DNA of 64,000 nucleotides from NCBI RefSeq assembly GCF_021991925.1, contig NZ_RXZI01000001.1, positions 1,041,768 to 1,105,767 of the forward strand, given 5' to 3'. Positions 43,030 to 52,810 of the stretch are shown one piece after another. The DNA is from Sutcliffiella horikoshii. GTDB lineage: Bacteria > Bacillota > Bacilli > Bacillales > Bacillaceae_I. The position numbers were made by a program, and so were the translations under genes. The notes under the pieces were generated by a model, which saw only the letters and a program-made list of their open reading frames with translations, searched no databases and was not told the DNA's origin. Numbering within the stretch: position 1 is the first letter of the stretch; each line of letters starts with the position of its first letter.

Positions 43030-45789
43030 TTATCTTCGTTTCCTGTTTTTCGCTTTCAATAATTGATTCATCCGGTCTTCTGTAGCTTTTGTTTCTTTAG
43101 GAGTTTGTTCTTTTTCTTCTGGTGGCTTAAATTCTTTAAGCTTTTCAACTTTCGGCTCTTCCCTATTTGCAGTCTGTTTAGCTTTAGGTTTCACCGTTTT
43201 CCTTTGAATTACTGGTGCCTTCCATTTTTTATCTACTTCAGCCTTTTCCCCTTTCTTCTTGTTCCAGGATCCAAATGGACTCAAACCGAACCTTCTTATG
43301 AATATCTCCAAAATCAGTAAGAAGAAAGCAATAATGATAAATGGAAGCCATACCGTTTGAGACTGATAGACATTCTTATGGTACGGACGGAACACTTCCT
43401 TTGGATCTTTTACTATCTTACCATTCTGATTTGCTGTAATGGTTTCTAGTAGATCCATATTAACCGGCCTTTGTTCAAACTCTGTTGAAAAAGGGACAAC
43501 CATACCACTAGTAAACGTGGAAACGACCTCCCCTTCCTCTTCTTGCGTAATATTGAGGAAGTAGATGTCAGGTATGGCTGAAAATTCGACTTCATATTGG
43601 CCAGGTCCCACCATCTTACTTTTAGCATCTTCTATAATTTGCCCTTTATTGTTTGAGACCGAAATTGTAACTGGTTTTAACATATCATCAATTGCCTCCA
43701 CTTGTATGGAGGCCCTCCCACCATTTACAGACGTGGAGATGTCATATGCCCCCTGCTCATAGGATGGCAAGGACCATGTCACCATTTCGTTCCAGAAAGC
43801 CGTCCATTCATCCCATGATGGAAAACCTCCACTCCATGCACCCGAAACATCTGAAGTCCAAGCAATTGTTCTACCGAGACCATAATTCATTCGGGCGAGG
43901 ATCGGATCCTCTTTTTCACTGGATATGATTTGCTCAGCCCGAGATTTCAAGGTAGTGGCAATATAAGTATTGAGAAACGGTATGCCATTTTCAAACCTTT
44001 TGGACCAATCGTATCCTGCAAAAACGGTCGGTACATGTGGATTATCTTCTATATATGTTTTTGTAGTGAGAGCTGTTTCCCTTGAAAGAATACTTGGGAC
44101 AGAGCTTGCTTCATAGACCTCATAAAATCTCCCTGTTCCCATTTCTGCCAATTCTTCCAGCAAGGAAGTATCAGCATCCCCACCAATTGCCACAGTGGAT
44201 AAAGTAACATTGTTCGTTAAACCTTCTTCAATGATTTCCTCGTAAGGTCCATCATTGGATTGTCCGTCCGTTAAGAGGATAATATGCTTTCTTTTCAGCT
44301 CCATTTCGTTCAACTGCTCATAAGCCTGATTTAGTGCAGGGAAAATATCCGTTCCCCCTCCCAAAGCTGTTGAACGAATCGTTTCAATGACCTCCTCTTT
44401 ATTCTTAATCGGTTGCGTCTCCACGACTGTCCAAGGCTCTGTATCAAAGGCTATAAAACCAAATGTATCCTCTTCCTTTAATAATTCCACGGACCTCGCT
44501 GCTGCTTCTTTAGCCAATTCAAATTTTTCCCCCATCATACTTCCCGAACGGTCCAGGACGATGATTAATCCAAGAGAAGGTATTTCCTTCTTTCCTTTCA
44601 CATCCATATCAACCGGAAGGATTTTCTCTATTGGGGTTTGGAAATAACCACCAAGACCATATGATTCATTGCCTCCTGTCATCGTAAAACCGACACCAAA
44701 ATCCCTGACCGCTGTTTCAATGAGTTCCATTTGTGTGCCACTTAAAAGATGACCTGAAACGTTATGAAAAATGATGCTTTCATAAGCCAAAAATCCACTA
44801 AGTGTCGTCGGCAACAGGCTTGGGTGGATGCGATCCACCTTCCAGCCGCTTGCATCCAACGCGCGGAACACATTATCACCCGCACCATCTTGGTCCACCA
44901 TAAGAATTTTAGGTTGACCTGAAACCTGTGTTAAAGAATGAGAGATGTTATTTTCCACAATTTTATCTTGACTCGGGAAAATTTCTGCTTTGAACGTGTA
45001 CAAACCTGGGTCTGCCAGAGGAATGGAATAAGAATAGTTATTCGTCCCTTTTGACACGATAATTTCTTCTTTAATCAACGTTTCGTTATTCTGGGTGATA
45101 TGCAAAGTGGCAGTCGTGTCCACATTGGCTTCAAGGCCGACAAGAAATGGAACCGCCTCTCCTTCAAAGCTTGATTGCGGAGTATGGAAAGATTGTAAGG
45201 ATACATCCTCCACGAAGGGTGGTTGGAAAGCCATTGCATCCAATTCTAAATTTCTCCCCGAAAAGAATGTGGATTGTTTGGCACTATTCCCGTTTGTTTC
45301 TACTCCATCCGTCAATAAAACGATTCTGCCTTTACGATCTTCTGGAATATAATTTGCTGCAAACTTCAAGCCCTCTTCCATATTAGTGAATTGTGGACTA
45401 TCATTTATGGAAATCTGCTGAACGGTCTCTTGCTGATTAGTAAAAGATCGTTCCAATTTAGGCTTTTCCGAAAAAGTGACTATGCTATAACTGTCCTCTT
45501 CTTTCTTTTGTTTGATCGCCTCGTTAATGGAGGATAGGATTTCGCTTTCCACCCTTTTCACACTATCTGACTGGTCGACAAGAAAAACGGTATGCGTTCC
45601 TTTTACAGGGGAAAGAAGAGAAGGCATGCATAAACCAAGTATAAGCATTAAATAGATGATGCTTCGCAAGGAGAAAATGACATACTCTTTTTTCTGTTTC
45701 TTTTTCTTTTTACGCCAAAACAGGACCAAGCTGTATAGTACCGGGATAAGAAATAAAAGCATGAGAGGGTGTTCAATTTGAAATTCCAC
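43030..45789 (-). CDS. Double-VWA membrane protein with a glutamine-amidotransferase-like domain
   Basis: A 919-residue protein, last gene of the eight-gene operon. Two N-terminal helices are followed by a first VWA domain (MIDAS DQSDS near residue 72). Then come a beta-rich region and a GATase1-like domain (about 290-390, TMTGGNESYGLGGYFQTP). A second VWA (DRSGSMMG near 397) follows. A C-terminal membrane helix (WLPFIIIAFFLLILEIFIRR) and a very basic tail end it. Most of the protein is outside. The start is GTG 45,789 behind GGAGGTTTATAGAC, overlapping the gene before it. Confidence 0.85.
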   Translation of the reverse strand: MEFQIEHPLMLLFLIPVLYSLVLFWRKKKKKQKKEYVIFSLRSIIYLMLILGLCMPSLLSPVKGTHTVFLVDQSDSVKRVESEILSSINEAIKQKKEEDSYSIVTFSEKPKLERSFTNQQETVQQISINDSPQFTNMEEGLKFAANYIPEDRKGRIVLLTDGVETNGNSAKQSTFFSGRNLELDAMAFQPPFVEDVSLQSFHTPQSSFEGEAVPFLVGLEANVDTTATLHITQNNETLIKEEIIVSKGTNNYSYSIPLADPGLYTFKAEIFPSQDKIVENNISHSLTQVSGQPKILMVDQDGAGDNVFRALDASGWKVDRIHPSLLPTTLSGFLAYESIIFHNVSGHLLSGTQMELIETAVRDFGVGFTMTGGNESYGLGGYFQTPIEKILPVDMDVKGKKEIPSLGLIIVLDRSGSMMGEKFELAKEAAARSVELLKEEDTFGFIAFDTEPWTVVETQPIKNKEEVIETIRSTALGGGTDIFPALNQAYEQLNEMELKRKHIILLTDGQSNDGPYEEIIEEGLTNNVTLSTVAIGGDADTSLLEELAEMGTGRFYEVYEASSVPSILSRETALTTKTYIEDNPHVPTVFAGYDWSKRFENGIPFLNTYIATTLKSRAEQIISSEKEDPILARMNYGLGRTIAWTSDVSGAWSGGFPSWDEWTAFWNEMVTWSLPSYEQGAYDISTSVNGGRASIQVEAIDDMLKPVTISVSNNKGQIIEDAKSKMVGPGQYEVEFSAIPDIYFLNITQEEEGEVVSTFTSGMVVPFSTEFEQRPVNMDLLETITANQNGKIVKDPKEVFRPYHKNVYQSQTVWLPFIIIAFFLLILEIFIRRFGLSPFGSWNKKKGEKAEVDKKWKAPVIQRKTVKPKAKQTANREEPKVEKLKEFKPPEEKEQTPKETKATEDRMNQLLKAKNRKRR

Positions 45790-47584
45790 GTCTATAAACC
45801 TCCCATTCTACCAAAAGTACGATTAGAGCAAGTATTAGAAACAGATAAGAGATGTCCTTGCTGGTTGTTGTTTCCTCTCCTTGATCGATAGAAGGAACCG
45901 CCGATACAGTAAAGCTATCTTCTGTTTGAATTGACTTTTCTTCATCCTCTAACAGAATATAAAAGCTCTTCCTTGCCTCTGTTTGATCCTTTATCTCTCT
46001 GAGTGTGTAAGAACCCGGTTTTAAGGGAAGGTCAATTGGCTGATCAAATGATTCTGTTGAGAAAACCACCTTATCATTCTTATCAATGATTTCCGCCTTT
46101 TTTACATCAGAAGCCGGGAAATAGTCCATGGTCTGACCAGGATAAAAATAACCCAACATACTGCGACTCTGGGTCAATTCCTGGATGGAATGGAACATAA
46201 ATAAGGGAAAGCCTGGGTGGAGCGGCCAGTCACTGGAACCAAGCTCAAAGGTCACCACAATAACTGGATCACCTTCATATGTTCCCGATAGGATCAATGG
46301 TGTTCCCCCTCTGCTAGCAACCACGTCCAATGAAGAAAATTCCTCTGATGAAAAACTCTTTTCCACATATACCTTTTCCATTTCAACTGATTGCATCAAC
46401 GGATCGGCCATATTCGCCGTTATCTTACCTGAAAGATCCACCTCTTTTTCACCATCTTGCCCGGACAGAAACACAAGCTTTGGACCAGATGGCCAGTCGC
46501 TTCTTGATCCTCCTTGAACAAGATGAACCCCTTCGAAACTATCATCTTCATCTGACCCAGAACCCAGATGGATGACGTTGGTACTAGCAATTTCAACGGC
46601 CTTTCTTGCAAAAGGATGTATGTCTTTATGGATATATATAGTAGGGTCTTGTTGTCGTCCCAGATAAGCGATTTGCTCATTATCCAACATATACTGATTG
46701 TCTCCACTAACTATAGCTTTATAACTTGGCGATATAGGGAGCTTATCAAGGTGAATGGTTTTAATCTGATTACCTTCCACCGTTTCAGAAACTTGTTGTA
46801 TCACTTCATCCTGATCGTTAAATATGTCTAGTTTTATTTCCCTTGATTCTTCCCCTTCATTCTTTACGTTTACTACTCCGATTACATAATCTTCACGTAG
46901 TGCAACCCCAAACATTTCCACAGCCAAATTCTTATGGGAACTACCTATATTATGCGCAAAAAAAGCTGTATTTGGATGAAACTCCAAACTATTGTCCTTG
47001 GAAAAATTATCGGTCATAAGTTGTATGTTTCCTTTTTCATCCCCCAATAGGCTTTTGGCCATATTGATGGAATCTATCAAGTTAGGAGAGGCGTATGACG
47101 TTTCTAACCCTTCCACAAGTTGTAACACTTGCTTTTTCGAAGTGGACCTTTCTATTAGAATTTCTGGAGATTCCTTTGCCACGATAACTGTCAAGTCTTG
47201 ATTGTCAATTTTATCCAGTGTTTGAACCACTTTCTCCTTGGCCAATACCAGTCGAGTTTTCTCCCCTTCCAAGGCGGTCATGGAACCTGATGTATCCATT
47301 ATGAAAATGATATGATTTCCCTTTATGCCTTCCTTGTTAAAGTATGGTTGCGCTAAAGTGAAAATAAGGAATGACAGTGCCAGTAGCTGTAGGTATAAAA
47401 GGAGATGGTGCTGCAGCTTTCTCCACCAAGCCTGGGCTTCAAATTCGTTCATCCATTCTTGCCATAATAATACTGAGGGGATTGCTTTCTTTTCATATTG
47501 CTTCCTAAAAAAATACATCAAGATAACTAAAAGTAAAAATGCACTGAACACAAAATATATTGGTGCCGTAAAACCCATACCCAT
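45773..47584 (-). CDS. BatA-like VWA membrane protein
   Basis: A 603-residue protein with the BatA N-terminal region: two helices around WWRKLQHHLLLYLQLLALSF. A VWA domain follows with an intact MIDAS DTSGSM near residue 96. A long beta-rich outer part precedes one C-terminal helix. The start is ATG 47,584 because TGATG couples it to the DUF58 stop. With the DUF58 and MoxR proteins it makes the standard MoxR-DUF58-VWA set, thought to act as a metal- or cofactor-linked chaperone module. Confidence 0.88.
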   Translation of the reverse strand: MGMGFTAPIYFVFSAFLLLVILMYFFRKQYEKKAIPSVLLWQEWMNEFEAQAWWRKLQHHLLLYLQLLALSFLIFTLAQPYFNKEGIKGNHIIFIMDTSGSMTALEGEKTRLVLAKEKVVQTLDKIDNQDLTVIVAKESPEILIERSTSKKQVLQLVEGLETSYASPNLIDSINMAKSLLGDEKGNIQLMTDNFSKDNSLEFHPNTAFFAHNIGSSHKNLAVEMFGVALREDYVIGVVNVKNEGEESREIKLDIFNDQDEVIQQVSETVEGNQIKTIHLDKLPISPSYKAIVSGDNQYMLDNEQIAYLGRQQDPTIYIHKDIHPFARKAVEIASTNVIHLGSGSDEDDSFEGVHLVQGGSRSDWPSGPKLVFLSGQDGEKEVDLSGKITANMADPLMQSVEMEKVYVEKSFSSEEFSSLDVVASRGGTPLILSGTYEGDPVIVVTFELGSSDWPLHPGFPLFMFHSIQELTQSRSMLGYFYPGQTMDYFPASDVKKAEIIDKNDKVVFSTESFDQPIDLPLKPGSYTLREIKDQTEARKSFYILLEDEEKSIQTEDSFTVSAVPSIDQGEETTTSKDISYLFLILALIVLLVEWEVYRRGISN

Positions 47585-48447
47585 CACCTAATCCAACCTT
47601 TAGAGGTCATCCTTTTGAATAAAATGTCTTCCACTTTCTCTGCTGTGCTGCACACAAGATAGGAGATTCCCCTTTCAAAACAGAAACCCTCTAGCATTTC
47701 CATCCTTTGTTGCATTTTTTCTTTATAATTCTTTCTAGTAAATTCGGAAACTGTCACATTTACTTCCTGGTTGGTTTCGCTGTCAATCAGCATAAAGTCC
47801 CCATCAAAACTTGGATTTAATTCATCCTCTTCCAAGACTTGCAACAGATAGATTTGCTGTCGGTTGGCTTGGATGATTTTTAAGGTGTGTAAAACCGAGT
47901 CAATGGGTTCCATTAAGTCACTGATAACAATCGATACACTGCTTTTCCTTTGGACATGTTCTAAAGTGGCTTCTGAGAATAATAAGGATGATTCCTTTGC
48001 ATTTATTTCCTCTACATATTGCATCATCTGAAAGAGATGCCCTTTCCCTTTTCGATATAAGTAAGGAGGCTGTTCTCCATGCACATCAATGATTGATATG
48101 CGGTCATCCTGACTTAGTCCTAAATAAGCAAATGAGGCTGCAAGTGTTTTGGCAAGTTTCCATTTTTCAGGGGAACTGGCCATGGAGTTTGTACAATCCA
48201 GATAAATGGATGCAGACAACTCCTGTTCATCTAGATACCGTTTAATATAATGCTTTTGGGTGCGGGCAAATATGTTCCAATCCACTTGCCTTAAGTCGTC
48301 TCCCTGCTCATACATCCGGTAATCGGAAAAATCATGGGAGGCGCCATACCTTGTCGACTTCCTGGTTCCTTTATGCCAGCTTCTCTTGAGCTTGCCTGCT
48401 TGGAGTGTATAAGTTTGGAGCTGCTTGGTTAGCGTAGAATTCAACAT
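47584..48447 (-). CDS. DUF58 domain protein
   Basis: A 287-residue soluble protein. The DUF58 core YRMYEQGDDLRQVDWNIFAR (about residue 45) is intact and a degenerate VWA-like fold follows (YLDCTNSMASSP, a DxTxS-type metal site). Such proteins partner with MoxR ATPases. It starts 5 nt after moxR with AAGGTAGATGCC and its stop overlaps the next start. Confidence 0.9.
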   Translation of the reverse strand: MLNSTLTKQLQTYTLQAGKLKRSWHKGTRKSTRYGASHDFSDYRMYEQGDDLRQVDWNIFARTQKHYIKRYLDEQELSASIYLDCTNSMASSPEKWKLAKTLAASFAYLGLSQDDRISIIDVHGEQPPYLYRKGKGHLFQMMQYVEEINAKESSLLFSEATLEHVQRKSSVSIVISDLMEPIDSVLHTLKIIQANRQQIYLLQVLEEDELNPSFDGDFMLIDSETNQEVNVTVSEFTRKNYKEKMQQRMEMLEGFCFERGISYLVCSTAEKVEDILFKRMTSKGWIR

Positions 48448-48452
48448 GGCAT

Positions 48453-49460
48453 CTACCTTATGTTCAACGCTTTATCAATGTGCTGGATCACATCTTCTAA
48501 AATAATATCTTCCTTTATTCCAGAAGCTTCCCCTTCGAAATTCATAAACAGCCTGTGTCGAAGGACTGGTATGGCAGCTTGCTTGATATCACCTTTTGAT
48601 ACATGAAAGCGCCCTGAGCAGAATGCCCTTGCTTTTGCCACCTTTATTAAACTTTGGACTCCACGTGGACCTACACCGTATCGGACATACTTCTTAACGA
48701 GCTCACTTGCATGTTCTTCTTCTGGATGGGTTGCCATGATGAGCTGGACCGTATAGTCAAGCAACTCCTGTGAAACCAGAATTTCCTTTACTGCCAATTG
48801 GATTTTTTGCATCTTCTCTGTATTTAAGAGCTTTTGAACATGATAGGTTTCCGTTCCTGTCGTTCTTTTAATAATTTCATATAATTCTTCCTTTTTCGGA
48901 TAGCCCATGTTAATTTTCAACAGAAAACGGTCCATCTGTGCTTCTGGTAGCGGATAGGTCCCTTCCATATCAATTGGATTCTGTGTTGCAAGTACGAAGA
49001 ATGGAGATGAAACCTTTCTTGTTTCACCCATGATGGTAACAGTCTTCTCTGCCATCGCTTCTAAAAGGGAACTCTGTGTTTTTGGTGTTGCACGGTTTAT
49101 TTCATCCGCTAGGACTATATTTGAAAAAATTGGCCCTTCATGGAACACGAAGGATTGCTTCCCGTTATCATGTATCTCAATCATTTTCGTACCGGTAATA
49201 TCGGAAGGCATCAAGTCAGGAGTAAACTGGATTCTTGAAAAATCAAAGCTTAAAACTTCTGATATGGTGCGAATAAGCATGGTTTTACCCACACCTGGCA
49301 TCCCTTCGAGCAAGGCATGGCCGTCTGATACCATGGCCCAAATCAGTTGTTCAATCACTTCCTCCTGTCCAACAATCACTTTTCCGATTTCCTGTTTCAC
49401 TTCTTGCAATGTATCTTGATAATATTTCAGTTCCTTTTCTTTCTCTTCCAAACTGATCAC
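48453..49460 (-). CDS. MoxR-family AAA+ ATPase
   Basis: A 335-residue ATPase. Walker A EGMPGVGKTML, the conserved FTPDLMPSDITG, Walker B VLADEINRATPKTQ, sensor 1 LATQNPIDMEGTYPLPEAQ and Arg finger region MDRFLL are all intact, then a C-terminal AAA lid. GTG 49,460 starts directly at the stop of the previous gene. It likely remodels or loads the VWA and DUF58 partners. Confidence 0.95.
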   Translation of the reverse strand: MISLEEKEKELKYYQDTLQEVKQEIGKVIVGQEEVIEQLIWAMVSDGHALLEGMPGVGKTMLIRTISEVLSFDFSRIQFTPDLMPSDITGTKMIEIHDNGKQSFVFHEGPIFSNIVLADEINRATPKTQSSLLEAMAEKTVTIMGETRKVSSPFFVLATQNPIDMEGTYPLPEAQMDRFLLKINMGYPKKEELYEIIKRTTGTETYHVQKLLNTEKMQKIQLAVKEILVSQELLDYTVQLIMATHPEEEHASELVKKYVRYGVGPRGVQSLIKVAKARAFCSGRFHVSKGDIKQAAIPVLRHRLFMNFEGEASGIKEDIILEDVIQHIDKALNIR

Positions 49461-51032
49461 TTAATCTGCTCCCTTCGGATCCACTTCACTAAAATATTGT
49501 TTGACGATGTTTTCTAATCGAGATGGCAATTGCATTCTATCCAAAGATTCCCTGTAGGATTTTTCATACGTAGAAAACACTTCTCCGTAAGGTCTTGCTT
49601 CCCCTTTTAGCGTTGGGGAGTCGGGAGCATCTTCATATTCAGATTGCCCTTCCCCGGTAGGGCCACCATCCGTTTCATTATGAATGTCACTTTGTAGGTT
49701 GGATGGAACGGTAAAGGTCTGATCACCTACACCAACACCTGCACCAAGACCACCGCCACCTTGGCCTTGCCCTTGACCCTGACCTTGACCTTGACCTTGC
49801 CCTTGACCCTGACCTTGGCCTTGCCCTTGACCCTGACCTTGGCCTTGCCCTTGACCCTGACCTTGGCCTTGCCCCTGACCTTGACCTTGACTTTGGCTTT
49901 GCCCCTGACTTTGACCTTGAGCGGTTTGGTTGGAAGAAGGATTGTTTGAATTAGATAACGTCAGTTTAGAGGGGTTCATACCAGCCTGTGACATTTTTCC
50001 GTATTGGTTTGTCGCAGCTGATTGGAGTGCATTCTTTAATGCCTCCATATCTGGTAGTGCCGCAATATCTTGAAGCATTTCCTCAAGTTGTTCCAGCAAA
50101 GCCTCCAGTTCCTCATCGGACATTTCATTCAAGTTTGTTTCTTCTTGATCGAGAAGACTTTTTGAAAGCTCAGAAAGCTCTTCCTTTTCTTCATCGGTCA
50201 AAGTGCCAATTTTATTTTTCATTTCATTCAGTAGCTTTTCAAGTTCTTCATTTTTTCGATTCAATGCAAGATTTGCCATAGAGTTTTCTGGTTGATCTTT
50301 TGCCAGTTCTTTAAGTGCAGATTCTTTTTCTTGAAGCTCTTTCAGCTGTTCGTCCAACCTGTTCTCCTTTTCCATAAGCTCCTTCAGCAATTCATCTGCC
50401 TCTTTATTCTCTTGTAGTTCTTTAAGGTCTTCCAGCTCTTCCTTCAAGCCTTGTTTTTCCTGAAGGTTCTTTGTGTCTTTTTTCACTTCCTTTAAAGTCT
50501 CTTCCACAATCTCCCTTTCTGCTTCTACCGCCTGGGCTTCCTGCATCTTACTATTTGGGAACAGGATTAACAGGACAGCTACACTTGTCGTCAGGAATGT
50601 CAGTACGAGCAGTCTAGGTATAAGATGCCTAAGCTTTGCTTCTTTTATTTGATGTTCCTTTTTCTTCAAATGCTTTAATGCCTCGTTCCGCTGTAATTGT
50701 GCCAGTAAGGAAGAATCCTCCACGTAATCGAGTGAAGTGGTGAGTCTGTCTTCTTCTAAGTATTGATCGGAAAATCTTGCTGCATCCCAAGTAGATGGCC
50801 TGTTTTTCCAATAGAGTGCGAATACGGCTATAAAGACTGCTGCTCCTATCCAAACAGCCTTTTCAAGCATATACGGGGTTACTACGAACCTTGCTACTAT
50901 AAGTACGCTCAAAAAGCTCGCACAGAATGAAAATAAAGCATACTGCGCATGTTTGGATAGCCTTTGAATCCTTAGTTTCTTTCTGATTGAGTGAAGAAAT
51001 CTGACAATTTGATCGTTTTCTTTCATATTCAT
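49461..51032 (-). CDS. Membrane protein with long coiled coil and (Gly-Gln)n repeat tail
   Basis: A 523-residue protein. Three membrane helices lie in about residues 30-165 (with a WDAARFSDQYL segment between). A highly charged coiled coil spans about 170-340 (repeated KELQE/KEALE-type heptads). Then comes a Gly-Gln/Ser-Gln low-complexity tract (about 371-424), a Gly spacer, and a conserved C-terminal domain (YGEVFSTYEKSYRESLDRM). Resembles DUF4175-type partners of VWA/MoxR systems. Function unknown; probably a scaffold. AAAGGGTAG precedes the ATG. Confidence 0.8.
   Translation of the reverse strand: MNMKENDQIVRFLHSIRKKLRIQRLSKHAQYALFSFCASFLSVLIVARFVVTPYMLEKAVWIGAAVFIAVFALYWKNRPSTWDAARFSDQYLEEDRLTTSLDYVEDSSLLAQLQRNEALKHLKKKEHQIKEAKLRHLIPRLLVLTFLTTSVAVLLILFPNSKMQEAQAVEAEREIVEETLKEVKKDTKNLQEKQGLKEELEDLKELQENKEADELLKELMEKENRLDEQLKELQEKESALKELAKDQPENSMANLALNRKNEELEKLLNEMKNKIGTLTDEEKEELSELSKSLLDQEETNLNEMSDEELEALLEQLEEMLQDIAALPDMEALKNALQSAATNQYGKMSQAGMNPSKLTLSNSNNPSSNQTAQGQSQGQSQSQGQGQGQGQGQGQGQGQGQGQGQGQGQGQGQGQGQGQGQGQGQGGGGLGAGVGVGDQTFTVPSNLQSDIHNETDGGPTGEGQSEYEDAPDSPTLKGEARPYGEVFSTYEKSYRESLDRMQLPSRLENIVKQYFSEVDPKGAD
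49761..49920 (-). repeat. In-frame 24-nt tandem repeat encoding (Gly-Gln)n
   Basis: A 24-nt unit coding for four Gly-Gln pairs is repeated about five to six times with small changes, with Ser-Gln variants at the 5' end of the tract. The period is a multiple of three, so copy-number slippage keeps the frame. Confidence 0.9.
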
Positions 51033-51878
51033 CTACCCTTTACGTGATTTCATATTGGGGCGTAACTTTCTTATACTAAGCAAAATCAAGGTGATGGAAA
51101 TAATGATATACGTACAAACCAGTCCAATACCTAAGTGTGTTTCAATTCCTGTGAGAGTTTTCAATTCCATTGCAGCTGCAGGTTCAAACAGTGCCAACAT
51201 GACACCAAATGGATTAAACATCGCAATAAAATATGGTATTGGATTGGTCTGAGGGCCAGTTGCTCCGTATTGTGTAAAGCTTATCGTGAACATGGTTATG
51301 ATGGCTGTACCTGCTGCAAGGAAAAAAGCAACCCCGTACGTACATACCATCGCAACGATTGTTTTTCTGATCAGTGTGGAGAAGAAAACCCCGATACTTC
51401 CGAGTGTAGCCATCGAGAGGAGATAGACTCCAAATGTCATCAGTAAAAGCTTTGGAGAGATCCCCCCAAACAAGAACACAATGCTATACAATGGCAAGCT
51501 GGAGATGACAATCAATAATAAAAATGAAAGTGACGAGACCAGCTTGCTTACAATGATACTTGTGGAAGACTGCTGGGTGGTCAACAGGATATTCAAGGTT
51601 TGCTTTTCTCTTTCACTACTGATGATTCCAGCTGTGAGTCCTGGGGTCATAAAGAAGATTAAGGCAAGCTGGACAAACGCCAAGATCATGAACATATTTC
51701 TACTATTTTCTGCCCGGAACATCCCCATGGTGTTATAACGGGTTTCCATATAGATATAAAACAATGCAATCAAGCCAAGTACTCCAAGGTAGAAAAGAAT
51801 ACCAAGAAAACTTTTGAAACTTCTGAAACGTAGCTTGAATTCCTTATTTAACATGGGGTTGATTAATTGCGCCTTCAT
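51033..51878 (-). CDS. ABC-2 type transporter permease
   Basis: A 281-residue, six-helix membrane protein. ISSEREKQTLNILLTTQ between TM2 and TM3 is the ABC-2 signature (SxERExxTLexLL). It starts at the final base of the ATPase stop (TAATG) and pairs with it. The substrate is unknown; the position inside a VWA/MoxR operon suggests it exports or positions something handled by those proteins. Similar to GldF/NosY-type permeases. Confidence 0.9.
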   Translation of the reverse strand: MKAQLINPMLNKEFKLRFRSFKSFLGILFYLGVLGLIALFYIYMETRYNTMGMFRAENSRNMFMILAFVQLALIFFMTPGLTAGIISSEREKQTLNILLTTQQSSTSIIVSKLVSSLSFLLLIVISSLPLYSIVFLFGGISPKLLLMTFGVYLLSMATLGSIGVFFSTLIRKTIVAMVCTYGVAFFLAAGTAIITMFTISFTQYGATGPQTNPIPYFIAMFNPFGVMLALFEPAAAMELKTLTGIETHLGIGLVCTYIIISITLILLSIRKLRPNMKSRKG

Positions 51879-52810
51879 TATTCCACACCCTTTGTAATTT
51901 CTAAGAAGATGTCTTCAAGGTTCGATTCTTCCTGGCTAAGGCTTAGAATCATGACTCCTGAATCCAATGCATCCTTTAGTAAAGCTACTTGCTCTTTATC
52001 CGAACCCTCAAAGGAGAAAGAAATCAGGTTCTCTCTTTGCTCACTGACCTGGATATTTGAGATGCTTGGCACATCCTCAAAAAAACGAATTGCTTTTTCT
52101 ATGTCTTGAAGAATCAAGACCTTTAATACTTTATTTGCCTGCAACTGTTGATGGATTTCCTCCACCCGTCCAGTAGCGACAAGCTTCCCACCATTAATGA
52201 CACCAATTTCATCACACATTTCCGCAAGTTCTGGCAGTATGTGAGAAGAAATCATGATCGTTTTCCCCATGCTCTTCAGTTCTCTTAAGATCTCCCTCAT
52301 CTCGATTCTTGCCCTTGGATCAAGGCCTGATGCCGGCTCATCCAAAATCAAGACTTCCGGATCATGTATCAATGCCCTTGCTAGGCATAAGCGTTGCTTC
52401 ATCCCCCTTGATAAGACATCTACATAGGCATCTTTTTTATCCGTCAGGTTCACGAGCTCCAAAAGCTGTGGGATTAGCTTCTGTCTTTCCTGTAATGGAA
52501 TACCGTAACTTGCGCCATAGAAATCCAGATATTCATCTGTTTTGAATTGGTCATAAACACCAAAGAAGTCTGGCATATATCCTATGAATTTACGAACCAT
52601 CTTAGGGTTTTTGCTAACATCATACCCGTTCACAAAAGCTGTCCCGGATGTTGGCGCGAGCAAGGTGGACAGGATGGAGAATGTCGTAGATTTTCCTGCT
52701 CCATTATGACCGACAAACCCAAAAACAGTTCCTTTTTCAACCTTCAAATTCAAGGAATCCAATGCTGTGAATTTTCCATATTTTTTTGTAAGATTAATGG
52801 TTTCTATCAT
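51878..52810 (-). CDS. ABC transporter ATP-binding protein
   Basis: A 310-residue ATPase: Walker A VGHNGAGKST, signature LSRGMKQRL, Walker B VLILDEPASGLDPRAR and a switch His in ISSHILPEL. A C-terminal 85-residue extension follows (drug/gliding-type ATPases). It overlaps the upstream gene by 4 nt and the permease by 1 nt. Confidence 0.95.
   Translation of the reverse strand: MIETINLTKKYGKFTALDSLNLKVEKGTVFGFVGHNGAGKSTTFSILSTLLAPTSGTAFVNGYDVSKNPKMVRKFIGYMPDFFGVYDQFKTDEYLDFYGASYGIPLQERQKLIPQLLELVNLTDKKDAYVDVLSRGMKQRLCLARALIHDPEVLILDEPASGLDPRARIEMREILRELKSMGKTIMISSHILPELAEMCDEIGVINGGKLVATGRVEEIHQQLQANKVLKVLILQDIEKAIRFFEDVPSISNIQVSEQRENLISFSFEGSDKEQVALLKDALDSGVMILSLSQEESNLEDIFLEITKGVE

Noticed and set aside
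43063..43320. Plus-strand open frame opposite the VWA gene end
   Set aside because: Phe-rich shadow of the Lys/Glu-rich tail coded on the other strand.
49761..49949. Plus-strand open frame of Leu/Thr repeats
   Set aside because: Antisense shadow of the Gly-Gln coding repeat.
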